Source: Melampsora larici-populina 98AG31
Lineage: Eukaryota; Basidiomycota; Pucciniomycetes; Pucciniales; Melampsoraceae
DNA length: 64,000 bases
Assembly: GCF_000204055.1 (NCBI RefSeq)
Contig: NW_006768782.1
Location: 881,079 to 945,078 of the forward strand
Reading direction: 5' to 3'
Both the position numbers and the translations under genes were made by a program. Position 1 is the first letter of the stretch. Each line of letters opens with the position of its first letter. Under the pieces are notes generated by a model that saw only the letters and a list, made by a program, of their open reading frames with translations, ran no database searches and was not told the DNA's origin. This document shows positions 11,419-21,914 of this stretch, piece by piece.

Positions 11419-13253
11419 CTATATATCGAGGGCTGATAGGTAAGTTTGAGCAGCCTGGTGAGCAGCAGAAGCAGCTCGCGCCTTGTGCCTCCACTTTTTT
11501 TCCTCTTTTCTCAAGACCTTTCTGAAAGTTGGAACTGAGAATCCAGGTGGCGGAAACGGTAACCTCATGGAACCATCACTATATCTGGCTCTCCCAATGC
11601 AATCACTTCTAGCACCTGACACTCTTGCTGTACTGGCATACACGTCAGCGTGAGAGTACAAAGCCACAGATACTCGAAGAGGTCTGTTGCGACTCCCTGG
11701 AATTGGAAGTATTGTAGCCACCGAGTGATCCAGAAATTTGAAGCGGGCATGTAAGGAATAGCCAGGATCAGCACAAAAGCTTACACCTAGGGATCCAAAG
11801 TTCCAGCGGCCGCCGGAATAGTCGCGACCATAAGCAAACACTGAATCAATCAGATTGGAGTTTTTGCCATCCCGATGTGGGGCTACCTGTATATTATAAT
11901 TAACATGCTGTCCTGAAACATAAACATATTCAAACTGTTAACATAGGAAAGATATATATCAGGTTTGGATGAGGATGACTTGCCATGGATGATGTGGTTG
12001 TCCGTTCTTTCCAGGTGTTCCACAAACAGCGGATCGGAGTTTTTTTTGAGATAGCTGATAACATTTTCAGCCACTTCGTAAGTCTCAGGCTGGACTGCTG
12101 CGTTGACAACTCGTGACACCTCGTAAGCCCAATGCAATTGTTGGATTCTTCTGGCATTATCGACCCTCTTGAAAAGGCAATCCTCACCCAGCCCCATGAC
12201 TTTGGGGAGATGTCGGTCAGAATTGGGCCAGTCCCCACAATCTTCAAGCCTGTAGCCCTGGCGGTCGAAGCCCAATTCCATCTTGGTATCAGCAAGGGCA
12301 TCAGGCTGGCTTCATATAATCAGTTTGAAGTTTGCGACTTTGGCTGTGAGCTTAATCATAATGTACTTACAGAACCAAGGCCAAAACCGTAGGTCTCATA
12401 AGCGAGGTGTCCATTCAGGGCCCCGGGGACAGGAACTGGATAGTTTCCAAGGTTTGAGTGTCGTGCGGTCGCTGAAATGGAAGGGCTGAAAGCACTATCA
12501 GAAGATGAGATTTTGGCTTCTAGGATGTTTTTGTTAATAGGTCCAATGAAACCAGGTAAAGCGTGTAGATGTGCAGAGCCTTCTAAAGCTTTGAGACCGC
12601 TTACCTGTCATGTAAAGCGATAATCGGTTATATTGTTAGAAAGGATTACATGGTGAACAACTCACGGCAGCTACTGAAGCTTTCGCATTGGGAGGAAGGC
12701 CCATTGCCAGGAACCGTCCAGCCAGATCCACCAAAACAATCGCCTTATTCGAATTCAAAGGGCGGGGTGACTTAGATCTCTCAGCAATTAGGACTTGTAA
12801 GGCTTTGAAATTGGGGTAGCGGAGACCGAAAGGCCGTTCAGATCCAGGTTGTGATTCGTGGGCTATGATGGTTGACTTGATGTATAAAGCGCAGGTTTCA
12901 ATGTCATGCTGGCGAGAGTTGATGGGAAACAGGATATCCAGATCGTTCAGGACGATGTCAATAGATTGAGGTATATTGGGTAGGGAGAGGTGATTCGTTT
13001 CGAAAAGAAAGAAAGTCACAGCCAAGTCGAAGTCAATAACTTCAGGCGTGATATCCCCTAGGGAATCATCTACTAGGGATTGCCGAACGAATTGGTCGAC
13101 CATCGAGTTGTAGTTGAATCGATTTTGGTAATGATAACCAGGTTTTTCTGGCTTGAATCTGTCGGGTAATAGTGCAGTGCGTTTACTATTACCCTTGCCT
13201 GCTGGGTAAGGTTCGATCGGAGGTTTTCCGGGCTGCTTTCTGTGGGGCGGCAT
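11419..13253 (-). CDS. TET/JBP-family 2-oxoglutarate/Fe(II) dioxygenase
   Basis: The start is ATG 13253 (MPPHRKQPGK; an in-frame ATG at 13271 is an alternative). There are four exons, with introns near 12604-12667, 12310-12370 and 11887-11945. The last exon holds the dioxygenase core: iron ligands His and Asp in APHRDGKN, then GGRWNFGSLGVSF, DPGYSLHARFKFLDHSV (distal His) and RPLRVSVALYSHADVY, whose Arg should bind 2-oxoglutarate. This pattern is the fungal TET/JBP type; family members oxidise 5-methylcytosine or thymine in DNA. All key residues are present and the exons are open. It lies inside the KDZ element, as reported for this family in basidiomycetes. Confidence 0.85.
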
Positions 13254-13271
13254 GCTGGGTAAGAAGAACAT

Positions 13272-14213
13272 CGATTAGCATCATGACACAAACACGATCA
13301 ATAAAAGGAGACAGAGTTGAACGATGAAGGAAGAAAGGAGGTGGAATGTTGTTTAATGGACTTGAATATTATCAATCCCCATGTTGCAACCGTGGAAGAG
13401 TGGATTTTGCAGCCTGAATATTATCAGTCCTGCACCACTGGGAATGAGGAAGTCGGGGGGTGATTGAGATGTGATGTGGGAAGATGGAAAAGGCTTACCT
13501 TTGAAGTGTAGATAGGTTTTTAGTGCAAACACGATGGAAAAGATGTAAGTGACGAAGTATGTGTGGGAATCGGGGGTGAAAATCGAAAGCAAAGGACTTA
13601 CCTGATGTATAATGGCTGTGTGGTTGGAGAGCAGGGGCGGGGATCGAAGGAAAGGGGAAAAGGGAACTGTTGACCTTACGAAGACGGTACAGATTTTTCA
13701 CTTGGATTTCAGTATTGGTGCGTCTTGGTGACACGTGACCCAATTGTATGTGAAACCGTTGCGAAGTGTAGGTCCAGGCGACACCTAGACCTGAATTGAG
13801 GTTCATGTAATTTTGGTTTGTTGGGAACCCCTGACTGAGGTGGCCACATATGGGTGATGTGTCCCACTCTGCTAGAAGCTGCTTGCGCTGACAGGCAAGG
13901 CGGCCAGGCAATCAAGATCCCCTGTTCGAGTTGCGGACACGGCCCTTTTTTAGCTACCCAATCAGTAGCAAGGCGCCTATCTTGTTAAGTTATTGGGGAT
14001 TACTTCCTGGGTATTGCTATGATGTGGGCGTCTCACTTATTCACTTATTATTCCAGGGGTCCCTCATGAGTGAAAAGTTTGTAAATTTCAAATTGGATGA
14101 AATGAAGGACAGATGATGTCTATAAATTATGAATTGAAATCTATAATTTTATGACTTTTGATCAATTTTAAGCACAGCATGTTTGTGATATTTAAACACA
14201 ACACTACATCATA
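13272..14213. other. Spacer between the two minus-strand KDZ passenger genes
   Basis: About 940 bp with no convincing gene. It should contain the promoter of the TET/JBP gene at its left side and the 3' untranslated region of the unknown gene at its right side. Open frames at 13353-13911 on the minus strand lack a recognisable domain and overlap each other in different frames. Confidence 0.55.
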
Positions 14214-16203
14214 CTACAACATGGGTGGGTGGTATTCAGCAGGAGTGACTGGGTTCACAGGAGTAACAAGTTTTACCGTGTAGCGTCGCGCCAAGATATT
14301 GTCGTACCAGGTCTGCATCAGATCTTTATCATTCATGATTTCTGCAGGCCCACGTGATAGCATCTCGGCAGTGACCTTAGAGTCACTTGTTTGATGCACC
14401 TCGAGTTTGATACCACTTCGCAATACATGGTCGCAGTTGCTCCTCTTTGGATGGTTATGGACTCGAGGTTTGATGAATTTGCTATTGACGTTTTCAAGGT
14501 GGTTTACTTATATCATACCCAAAGAGAGTCAGAGTCAGGGATCTAAAACCGGAAGGTTTGATAGGGTTCAGGTTCAGACACGAAAGGAAAACACTTACAA
14601 ACAAGACCATTCAATTCAAATGTAAAGTCCTTGCGTAACTGGTCATTTGTACTGACGCCAGAACCGGTAGGTTTTGCCTTATGGTTTGAGGAGTTATTGT
14701 GTCCGGTAGCATAGTGATCAAATCGCTCCAGGAGATGATTACGAGAAGAAAATGTAGCGAGGTACACGAGATCAGAGCTATACTCCTTACTCCAGCCTGC
14801 TGAAGGGTTGGTGGTCGTAGGGTTCCATGACGCTGCCATGAGGTGGTATTGGATTCCGTATGCCTTGTGGGTCACCTCAAGCTATGGTTCAACATGACTT
14901 CAGTTGTGGTGGTTGTTCGAAAATGGCAATCACACACTTACAGAAGAGTGTATTTGTTCAATCTGCGCAATGCCTTTTTCTTGGTACTTCGCACTTTGAG
15001 TTATGTCGCGACTCAAAGCCATATGATCTTTTACCTTCTGGATGTTGATGAGGCGTTCAAAAGCCGGCTTAAATTCTGCTTCTTCCACAGTTAGTAATTG
15101 GTGAGGTTGAAGATTGGCAGGATCGTTCGATACCACAAGAGCAATGCGGTCGAATAAGACCTTGTCAAATATGGCAACATCGGTAGTTAGCTTGACTTTT
15201 TGCCAAGCATCGCAAACGATTTCGTTGTAAGTTGCCAGGCGATCTGATTCCTCTGGACTGACGTCTTCACCATTTGGTGGAACCACTTGAGGCACTGTTT
15301 TTGAAGGGATTGATGCTTATTTGTTAGCAAGGTCTGTCGCGGCATGAAACAAGACAGTACGTACTTTTGTTGTCAACTGTGGCCACCAAACTGAATTTGC
15401 GGAAGAGATGGTAGGGTGAGATATCCATTTCGCGTCCTCCCCGATGACTGCCAAGAAAAAAAAAAAACACCGTCAGACCAAACTTTTGCTTTGGAGATGA
15501 AGATGAATAACTCAACACCCCGTATCTGAGGGTGTCATATGTAATCCCCCCAGCCAGACTCAATACTTTCAGGCGAGTTATGAGTTGTTCTTCAAGAGCC
15601 CTGGCTTCGGTGAGGATGTTAAATCCAATTCGGTTGTGACCAGAGGCTTTTGCACAGCGTAGATAGTGTTCCAGTTCCATGTCAGTCCATTCGGCAGCAA
15701 GTTCCTTATAGTTGAAAAGGGTGGGTTTGGTAATGGGCTTTTTCGGGAGCGGCATGCCATTCAAATCGACAGGTGGTGCAGCAGAAGCGTCCGGTACGGG
15801 CAATTCTTCTTCTTGATGAGGATTCTTACTCTTTTTGCTAGCCACCTTGCGGCGTCGACGCCGCTTTTTTGGTAAAGAACCACCTTGACCATCTTCTGAG
15901 TCCGGCTCTGGTTCAGATTTGTCTGAATCTGAATCTGATTTTGCTAGTAATGCAACATAGGATTTGTAAGTTTGTAGTGACCTACACAAGGAATGATAAA
16001 TTTGTGACTTACTTTGGTATGATGATGAAGAGTCATCAGAGTCATCGCTATTGGTCCCATTCAAATCTGAAAAAGAAGACCAATCAGAAAATCATCAGAA
16101 TGCATTATTAACGCTGAACTAAATAGAATAACACACCTTTTTCATCCTGGACATCATTCTTTTTATTCTTTTCCAGAGATCTACCACGGGTTTTAGGTGC
16201 CAT
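14214..16203 (-). CDS. Unrecognised passenger protein of the KDZ element, acidic N-terminus and basic cluster
   Basis: ATG 16203 begins MAPKTRGRSLEKNKK. Short exons then give a Ser/Asp-rich acidic stretch (NSDDSDDSSSS, SDSDSDKSEPEPDSED), directly followed by a KKRRRRRK basic cluster that looks like a nuclear localisation signal. A folded region follows: ELAAEWTDMELEHYLRCAKAS, then PQVVPPNGEDVSPEESDR, then SWNPTTTNPSAGWSKEYSSD and HLLERFDHYATG, ending PAEYHPPML. At least six exons are needed and are free of stops in the frames followed. I do not recognise the family. Position and strand next to the TET/JBP gene suggest a nuclear partner in transposition or modification, which is inference. Confidence 0.6.
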
Positions 16204-17323
16204 CTGATCTGGGGGGACGATTTGAAAGATCAAAGACGGCGGGGAGGACTGTAATAGATCAAAGAAGGCGGCTGGAATAGAAGTGAATAAAAGGGTAAGG
16301 TGAATAAAAGGGTAAGGCGGATTTTTTCTGGAGGTCAGTGGAGGTAAACAGTCAAGACTCTTTGGGGCGGTGTGTTTTATTTGAAGGAATTTCATTATAG
16401 TATATTAGGTTTGTCTAGATGATGAATTGACTTTTTTTGAATTATTTTGGATTGGATTTTTTTCGATCTAGTCATAGTAAGGCTATTTGAATTTGAATCA
16501 ATTGTGTGTGTATGGATATTTGTGGGATCTTGGGGTGGAGGAGTTGGATTGTGGAGTTCGATTGGTAATAGATGGTGTGAGGAAGATGTCAGATTCATAT
16601 GAATTTGGTCCGATTTGATACAACTGGTTGAGTGGATGTGAAACGTTTTGGTGACAGTACGCTAGTTGAGGAGGTGGTTTTGGTGAGGGTGTATTATTCG
16701 ATCATCTTGATGTGTGTAGAGGGAAAGATTCGATAGGATAGGGTGGGATGAAAAGGATGTTGAGGGCAATCGAAAGAGATTGATTGTTCTAATTTGGAAT
16801 CAGTACCATACATTTTGTTGAGATCTGAGAGATGTGGTGAAGGGTGATGTGTTGGCTTGGCATCTTGGTATAAGGTGCGTGAACTTATGTACATTGGTTG
16901 AGCTGTTGAGGGGGTGGAATGTCCACTAAATGAGTGGATCAAGGGGGTATGATATGGCTAAGATGTGTATATGAGTTATAAAGTGGAGCTAGCTGGTTGA
17001 TGGGGTGACGTTCTGGGGTGGTGTGGTATGTAGCTTCTTAAGATGGGGATGGTCTGGGTGTGGTATTTGAGGAGACTGGTTGGTCGGTCTTATGGGGGTG
17101 GGCTGGTGTCTGGACGGGGTGTATGGATTTCATGGCATGGTATGGTGGGTGTGGTATCGGGCAAGACACACGGTTCTGTGTTGAAGTGGTGGGGTGCTGT
17201 TGCTGCTGTTGGGGTGGATCGATTTGGAAGGGTGGTATGGTAGTGGTGTGATATCCCAGAAATACAGAGGGCTCTGTCATGAGGTGGTGGGATGGCCTGT
17301 TGAGGGGTGGATAGGTTTCCCTG
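16204..17323. other. Right subterminal region of the KDZ element, G-rich on the plus strand
   Basis: No gene seen. The upstream 200 bp should hold the promoter of the unknown minus-strand gene. From about 16600 the plus strand becomes strongly G/T-rich and C-poor, with repeated GGGTGGTATGG near 17228, 17334 and 17420, the last two inside the inverted repeat. The many open frames here are low-complexity consequences of this composition. Confidence 0.6.
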
Positions 17324-17626
17324 GGTTAAATGAAGGGTGGTATGGGAGGGGTGTTTATGTCTCAAGGTGGTGGGTGCATGTGCTGAGGGGGTGGCTTGAC
17401 TTCGAAGGGGGGTATGGCGTGGTTAAGGGTGGTATGGTGTGGTTGTAGTATCACACTACACGGGTTGGTCTCCCTTAAGAGAAAGTGGAACTTAGCCATT
17501 TCTCTGGTTACCCAAGATCCTTCTCAGGAGGATGATTCATCTTGGCAGAGGCCGTCGAACCTCATTTGGTGATAGGATGCACTGTATGGCCGAATGGGGT
17601 TCGGTATGGACGTGCACGTGCAGGTG
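17324..17626. repeat. KDZ element, right terminal inverted repeat
   Basis: Reverse complement of the left repeat, ending ...GACGTGCACGTGCAGGTG at 17626. It is 303 bp against 308 bp on the left. Confidence 0.92.
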
Positions 17627-17634
17627 CCAATCAG
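17627..17634. repeat. 8-bp target site duplication, right copy
   Basis: CCAATCAG, identical to 1042-1049, lies directly after the right inverted repeat and continues into the recombinase coding sequence. Confidence 0.9.
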
Positions 17635-18331
17635 TGTGAAAGACCTCTTTGAGATGGTATCGGAATTAAACAAGAAATCACCCCAACACGAATTAGCAAT
17701 GGTGATAGGACTGGTGGCCTTTTGGGGAATGGCAAGATTAGGAGAACTGCTACGAGAGAAGACGGAAGATGGGGCAATAAAAGTCGAGGATTTGAGTTTC
17801 GAAAGAGGAAAGAGAGGTAGGATAGCAGTGATAAAGCTGATGAAGGCAAAGACGGCGAGACCGGGAGAAGCTCAGTACATAAGGTGAGTGAGACGGGTCT
17901 GACGAAGCAGGAAAGTAAGATACTGATGACGATGAGATCGGGGAAGTAGGATGCACGAACAATACTCGGTCCTGGACCCAGTATCGGCGCTGGTAAGGTT
18001 CTTAGCACAGGAACACCCGACGAGAAGAAAAACGGATATACTTTTCTCCACAGCAGGGAACGGAGAACGAGAGACTATATCAAAAGCGAAGTTCATAAAG
18101 CTGATGGAGTCGGTATGGGGGTCGAGCGGAGTGAAAAAGGGAGGATGGTCTGGGCATTCCTTTAGAGTAGGCGGAGCATCCCTAAGATTTAATATGGGGT
18201 GGGATAAAGAGAGAATTATGGAGGCAGGAAGGTGGAAATCTGAAGCGGTAGACTGTTACTTGAAAAGATGCTCGGATGAAGAGAAAGAAGAGACAAAACA
18301 ATTCTTATGGGTGATTGACAAAAGGAATTGA
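17635..18331 (+). pseudogene. Tyrosine recombinase, catalytic C-terminal part (copy 1)
   Basis: This continues the gene broken at 1049. The catalytic set is visible: Arg in GMARLGELL, His and Arg in GHSFRVGGASL, and the nucleophile Tyr in DCYLKR after GRWKSEA. A 66-bp intron at 17884-17949 (GTGAGT...TAG) removes an in-frame stop and joins YI to HEQYSVLDPV, which matches copy 2 (SVLDPVKAL). The stop is at 18329-18331. Apart from the KDZ insertion I see no inactivating change, so the host gene was probably functional when hit. The intron is absent from copy 2. Confidence 0.85.
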
Positions 18332-18668
18332 AGAGGAAGGGCAAGCCACGGGGAGATAATACGCGGAAGCAATAGAAATGCAACAAACTTTGATCTCGCG
18401 TAAATTAATTTACAGAAGTAATCACGTAGCTGAAGATAGCCAAGTAACAATACAATTGACTGAGCAAGATCTTTAAGTTTAAATATACAAATGAGTAAGC
18501 GATGAGTCTTGAGTCTTGAGTTAAAACTGAGCAAAGCATGCCCCAAGAACCCACTGAGCTAGTGGTGAGCCCGCGCGAGTTGTGGGTCCCTCAACAAGTT
18601 GAGACTCTCACGAGCCTCCACTAGAAAGGAGGGATGAGGAACCCACAAAGGGATCGACAAAACCAAAT
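18332..18668. other. Presumed terminal region of YR retrotransposon copy 1
   Basis: Non-coding. It contains short inverted motifs such as CTCAACAAGTTGAG near 18593 and doubled GAGTCTTGAGTCTTGAG near 18507. No copy of the A or B repeats of copy 2 is seen here. Confidence 0.45.
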
Positions 18669-18919
18669 AAGGATCTGCATAGCGTCTGCGGGGATTAAAC
18701 CGAGACGCAAAAGAGAGCCGATCCCCCGCCCGGGCTCCCCCAAACACTGTTCGACCTCAGCCATGATAATAGGCCAAGGTCGAACTAAGATGACCAATAA
18801 TGAAAAAGATCTAATAGTAGAATTAGGATCTACAAGTACATAATTTAATAAAAGAAATAAAATTTAAATTATGAACTTAAAAAGACCTTACCTAACACGT
18901 AAGGAACTCAAAGAATGGA
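18669..18919. repeat. 251-bp direct repeat X, left copy
   Basis: It runs from AAGGATCTGCATAGCG to AACTCAAAGAATGGA and recurs at 26247-26497 in the same orientation with two or so substitutions. The two copies bracket YR retrotransposon copy 2 but lie outside its A and B repeats (96 bp before A1 and 132 bp after B2). It has no LTR-type TG...CA ends. Confidence 0.85.
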
Positions 18920-19015
18920 TTGGTAGTCTTAACTAAGGAACGGCTTAAGGCATAGTTCCATGATTGAGTTGGGACGTAAGAGGGTAAACCCATAAGTTGG
19001 GAAAACAGAGTTTTC

Positions 19016-19226
19016 ATGAGTAGGACCAGTAAAGGCACGTATTGGTGCGCGTGTCCACTAGGTGACATGTAATATACATGTCACAAATATAGTTACGAAG
19101 TTGGTGTTGGGGGAATGAAACGAAATTTCCCCACTTCGTAAGAATTCTTCGACAGCTGTTCCTCAAAGTATTCAACTCAAGCGTTTATAGCTTGATTCAA
19201 ATCTTTTAGTTGTGAATTTTTAGATA
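19016..19226. repeat. Split direct repeat A1
   Basis: Starts ATGAGTAGGACCAG and ends AATTTTTAGATA. It matches A2 at 25574-25798 except that A2 has 14 extra bases after GTGTCCACTAG. It includes a short inverted pair GGGGAA...TTCCCC near 19110. Confidence 0.88.
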
Positions 19227-19277
19227 ACAAACATTAAATATTAAATTTAATTTCAGAATCTTTTAACGATAAAAACA

Positions 19278-19798
19278 ATGTCTTTCTTAGAACAGTTAGA
19301 TCAGACAAATAATCAGTTAAATCAGGATCAAACACAACTCAACCAAGATTTAAATCAACAAAACACTCCGAGAGATAATACAAATCAACCTAATGTGGAT
19401 CAGATTAATCAAAACGAAGATCGAATCTTGACTCGCGCCGAGGCAGCTGCAAAAGGAATTCAACCGAGTTCGAGACTTCTGACTCCGAAACGCGGTACAA
19501 ATGGAAGAATTACCGGGAGGAAAAGCAACGGATCTCGTACGAAAAGCCTTTGAGGAATTGGAATACCAAAGCGAGGTCGAAGACCGGTAGGAATCAAGAA
19601 AGCAAAAGGAATTAGAAAAGAACATAAGAAGAAAAACGAGAATAAGCAGAATGAAGATAAAGAGGATCAGTTAGAAGATCATCAATCAGGAGATCAAGAA
19701 ACAGAAGAATGGGGTGGAATTGGAGATGTTGGAATGGAAATAGTGGAGGAGGAAGGGATAAAGGAGGGTAATGATGGTGGTCAGTTTGGTAAGTAATA
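19278..19798 (+). pseudogene. Leading ORF of YR retrotransposon copy 2 (Gln/Asn-rich, then basic and acidic), one in-frame TGA
   Basis: ATG 19278 begins a Gln/Asn/Asp-rich segment (LDQTNNQLNQDQTQLNQDLN), then RAEAAAKGIQPSSRLLTP. A TGA at 19551-19553 interrupts the frame, which then continues in phase through an AT-hook-like PKRGRRP, a Lys-rich part and an acidic tail to TAA 19798. A change of CGA to TGA would explain the stop. No known domain. It sits where copy 3 has its own charged leading ORF (57891). Confidence 0.6.
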
Positions 19799-20150
19799 GA
19801 CATTTATCTTATGAAAAAATTCTTACATCATCTTATCATATCCGACCAATTCCACATATTTCAAAAAAATATTCTATCAAAGTTTCTCCTTTTACATAAA
19901 CCCAATTTCATTCGCTAGATTCTTTAATTCTATCTTTTTCGCTTCAAATTATAAAATTCTTCTGCTACGGGAAAGTCCAAAGTGAATTCAACGTCGCAGT
20001 CCACATTGACATTAGGAAAACGTAATGCATACCTATATATTGGTGAAGAAATGCTTACGGAAGTAAAAAAGAAGTTACCCTTGATTTGCTTCCTTCTGAA
20101 TACTAGTGTCGAAATCGAGTTATGGTCAGAGGACGTCGTGAAATCAAGAA

Positions 20151-20480
20151 AGCCTGGCCCGGCTAAGAATAGGAGCCCAGCCTGGCCCGGCTAACAATAG
20201 GTGTCCAAAGCCTGGCCCGGCTAACAATAGGTGTCCCAGCAAGGGTCCGGCTTAAAACAGGACCCCAGCCTGGTCTGGCTTACAATAAGAACCCAGCTAG
20301 CCCAGCTCACAATAGGAGCATAACCACGATTGGTTTAGCCGAGTATAGGCACGGGATTGGGCCCCAAAATTCGTAAACCCAGTAAAAGGCTGGTCGTTGT
20401 ACCCAGGATCATCCAGCCAGCCCAGCTTATAATAGGAGCATGACCACGATTGGTTCTAGCCAAAATATACAGGCAAGGGT
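20151..20480. repeat. Cluster of AGCC-N6-GGCT inverted motifs upstream of gag (copy 2)
   Basis: AGCCTGGCCCGGCT occurs at 20151, 20179 and 20209 and AGCCTGGTCTGGCT at 20267. Weaker forms are near 20238, 20294 and 20416. They are spaced by about 28-34 bp, most separated by (C)AATAGGNGNCC-like linkers. Each can fold into a 4-bp stem with a 6-base loop or pair with its neighbours. A similar cluster lies ahead of gag in copy 3. Confidence 0.8.
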
Positions 20481-20597
20481 TTAGATCCCAAGTTCAAAAT
20501 TCATAAAAGAGATTCGGTGGTTGTCCAAAGGAGAATTTAAATGGAAACCTGAGAGACAAAAGGAGTTTTAGCAAGGATAAGAAACTAATGATAGATT

Positions 20598-21887
20598 ATG
20601 AATCTTATTTCGTTGGTGGATGCGACAGACTCACGAAGACAAGTTTTGGGTAATCTAATCCAAGAGGCCTATGATCGAGGAGATGATGCAGAAGCTACGT
20701 CATTGTTGAAAATCTTAAATAAGGATGACAATGGTAGGAAAGGGAGGAACGAGACAGAGTACGTAATGGACGAAGATGATTCAATTTCAGAAAAATCAAA
20801 CTCAGTAGCTTTCATCCGTGAAGTAAGACCGGCAAAAATTCAAGTCGACAAATCAATCGGTGGAGTTGAAGTGCAAGTAGTACCCAACAATACGACAAAT
20901 GTACCAGTTCACGTCCCCCAACCGGAAACACTACCGATCCAAGATAAATCAAAGTGGTTTCAAGGAGCATCATCGAAAGAAGAATCTGATAAAGCATTCG
21001 CGGTACTAGCCTCAAAGAAAGAGACTTTAGAATTAACAAACGGCGATGTCATTCATAATGGAAGGATCTTACGAAGCGGAAACGCTCAAATGAAACAATC
21101 CTTAGCCCCTTTATCACCTGGCTTGACAATTATTCTTAAAGGACTTACATCATACATTCAACTAACGGTCTTCGATGAAGAATGGTTAATAAAAGATCAA
21201 AAAGCGTGGTCTTCAAGAACTACAAAATCCGATAAGAAGGAATCAGGAGAAGCTAGAATATACGGGGGAGAAGCACCTGTAGAAGAACTCACTATTGACT
21301 ATGAAGTTTGGGGAGATTGCATAGAATTATTCTGCACCCATTTAACAGAATGTGGATGGAAACCTGTAGCAGACAAATTTGAAAGTCATATTGCGGTGGT
21401 GAAGAAGCTCCGTAAAGACTTCGGATGGATGGTAGCCTTGAGGTATTGCCGATTGGTGAGGCAAGGTGTAATGCGCGAAACCGTGGATAAATCAGTCGGT
21501 AACTACGCGGAACTTCAAGAAGCATTATTAGTTGAAGCAAAGACCACGGCAGAAAGTTACAATGAAAGACATTATAAAACCAATCCATACGCACCGGGTC
21601 GACCAAAAGCTCATTTATGTCCTTTAACCAACAAACCGAAGACCATTACGACGACGAGAGAGTCATCTGGAACGGTTGAGAACCGACACGCCAATACCAG
21701 TAGCTATAAAGGTAATGGAAGGCGTGGAAAAGGCGGTGGTAATTATAAAGGAAGACATGATGATGGAAGGAGCTGGAGGAAAGATGACCGCTATGGAAAT
21801 GATCAATACGCTAGTCACAGAGACAAAAGCAGAAGCCCCAACCGTAGAGATAAGGATGGTAAACCTGTCAAAGGAAAAAGAGCGTGA
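20598..21887 (+). CDS. Gag-like protein of YR retrotransposon copy 2
   Basis: ATG 20598, 429 residues, uninterrupted. The central part (ELTIDYEVWGDCIELFCTHL, FGWMVALRYCRLVRQG) and the following TNPYAPGRPK correspond to the gag of copy 3 (KHKCWMVGLRYHLIIR, GNPYAPGQKK). The C-terminus is Gly/Arg/Lys-rich (GNGRRGKGGGNYKGR, RSPNRRDKDGKPVKGK) and probably binds RNA; no CCHC zinc knuckle is seen. It would form the particle in which reverse transcription occurs. The name gag is by position and similarity between copies, not by a named domain. Confidence 0.7.
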   Translation: MNLISLVDATDSRRQVLGNLIQEAYDRGDDAEATSLLKILNKDDNGRKGRNETEYVMDEDDSISEKSNSVAFIREVRPAKIQVDKSIGGVEVQVVPNNTTNVPVHVPQPETLPIQDKSKWFQGASSKEESDKAFAVLASKKETLELTNGDVIHNGRILRSGNAQMKQSLAPLSPGLTIILKGLTSYIQLTVFDEEWLIKDQKAWSSRTTKSDKKESGEARIYGGEAPVEELTIDYEVWGDCIELFCTHLTECGWKPVADKFESHIAVVKKLRKDFGWMVALRYCRLVRQGVMRETVDKSVGNYAELQEALLVEAKTTAESYNERHYKTNPYAPGRPKAHLCPLTNKPKTITTTRESSGTVENRHANTSSYKGNGRRGKGGGNYKGRHDDGRSWRKDDRYGNDQYASHRDKSRSPNRRDKDGKPVKGKRA

Positions 21888-21914
21888 GTCATAAACGGGA
21901 GAGGACTATTCTTT

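Larger units (their letters stand above)
1050..17626. mobile_element. KDZ-family DNA transposon with TET/JBP and OTU passengers, 16,577 bp
   Basis: A complete-looking element bounded by ~305-bp inverted repeats starting CACCTGCACGTGCAC and by an 8-bp target duplication. It carries four genes: a FAR1-like/OTU protein and the transposase on the plus strand, and a TET/JBP dioxygenase and an unknown protein on the minus strand, converging on a 3-kb non-coding centre. The two inverted repeats differ mostly by one-base changes in C or G runs, so the insertion looks recent. KDZ (Kyakuja-Dileera-Zisupton) transposons linked to TET/JBP genes are known from basidiomycetes; the exact gene set here I infer only from this sequence. 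Confidence 0.9.
1..18668 (+). mobile_element. YR retrotransposon copy 1 (3' part), interrupted by KDZ element
   Basis: The window opens inside a DIRS-order retrotransposon: the end of a reverse transcriptase/RNase H ORF is followed by an overlapping tyrosine recombinase ORF, the order also seen in copies 2 and 3. The recombinase is split at 1049/17627 by the KDZ transposon. After the recombinase stop at 18331, about 340 bp of presumed terminal sequence follows before a 251-bp repeat that belongs to the next element's surroundings. The gag and most of the reverse transcriptase lie upstream of the window. The right boundary is not defined by any repeat I can see and is approximate. Confidence 0.8.

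Noticed and set aside
17043..17448. Several overlapping Gly/Trp-rich open frames.
   Set aside because: They are a consequence of G-rich repeats at the right KDZ end; no domain.
20151..20480. Regularly spaced repeats considered as a CRISPR array.
   Set aside because: Repeats are short and variable, spacers are not unique, and the context is a eukaryotic retrotransposon.
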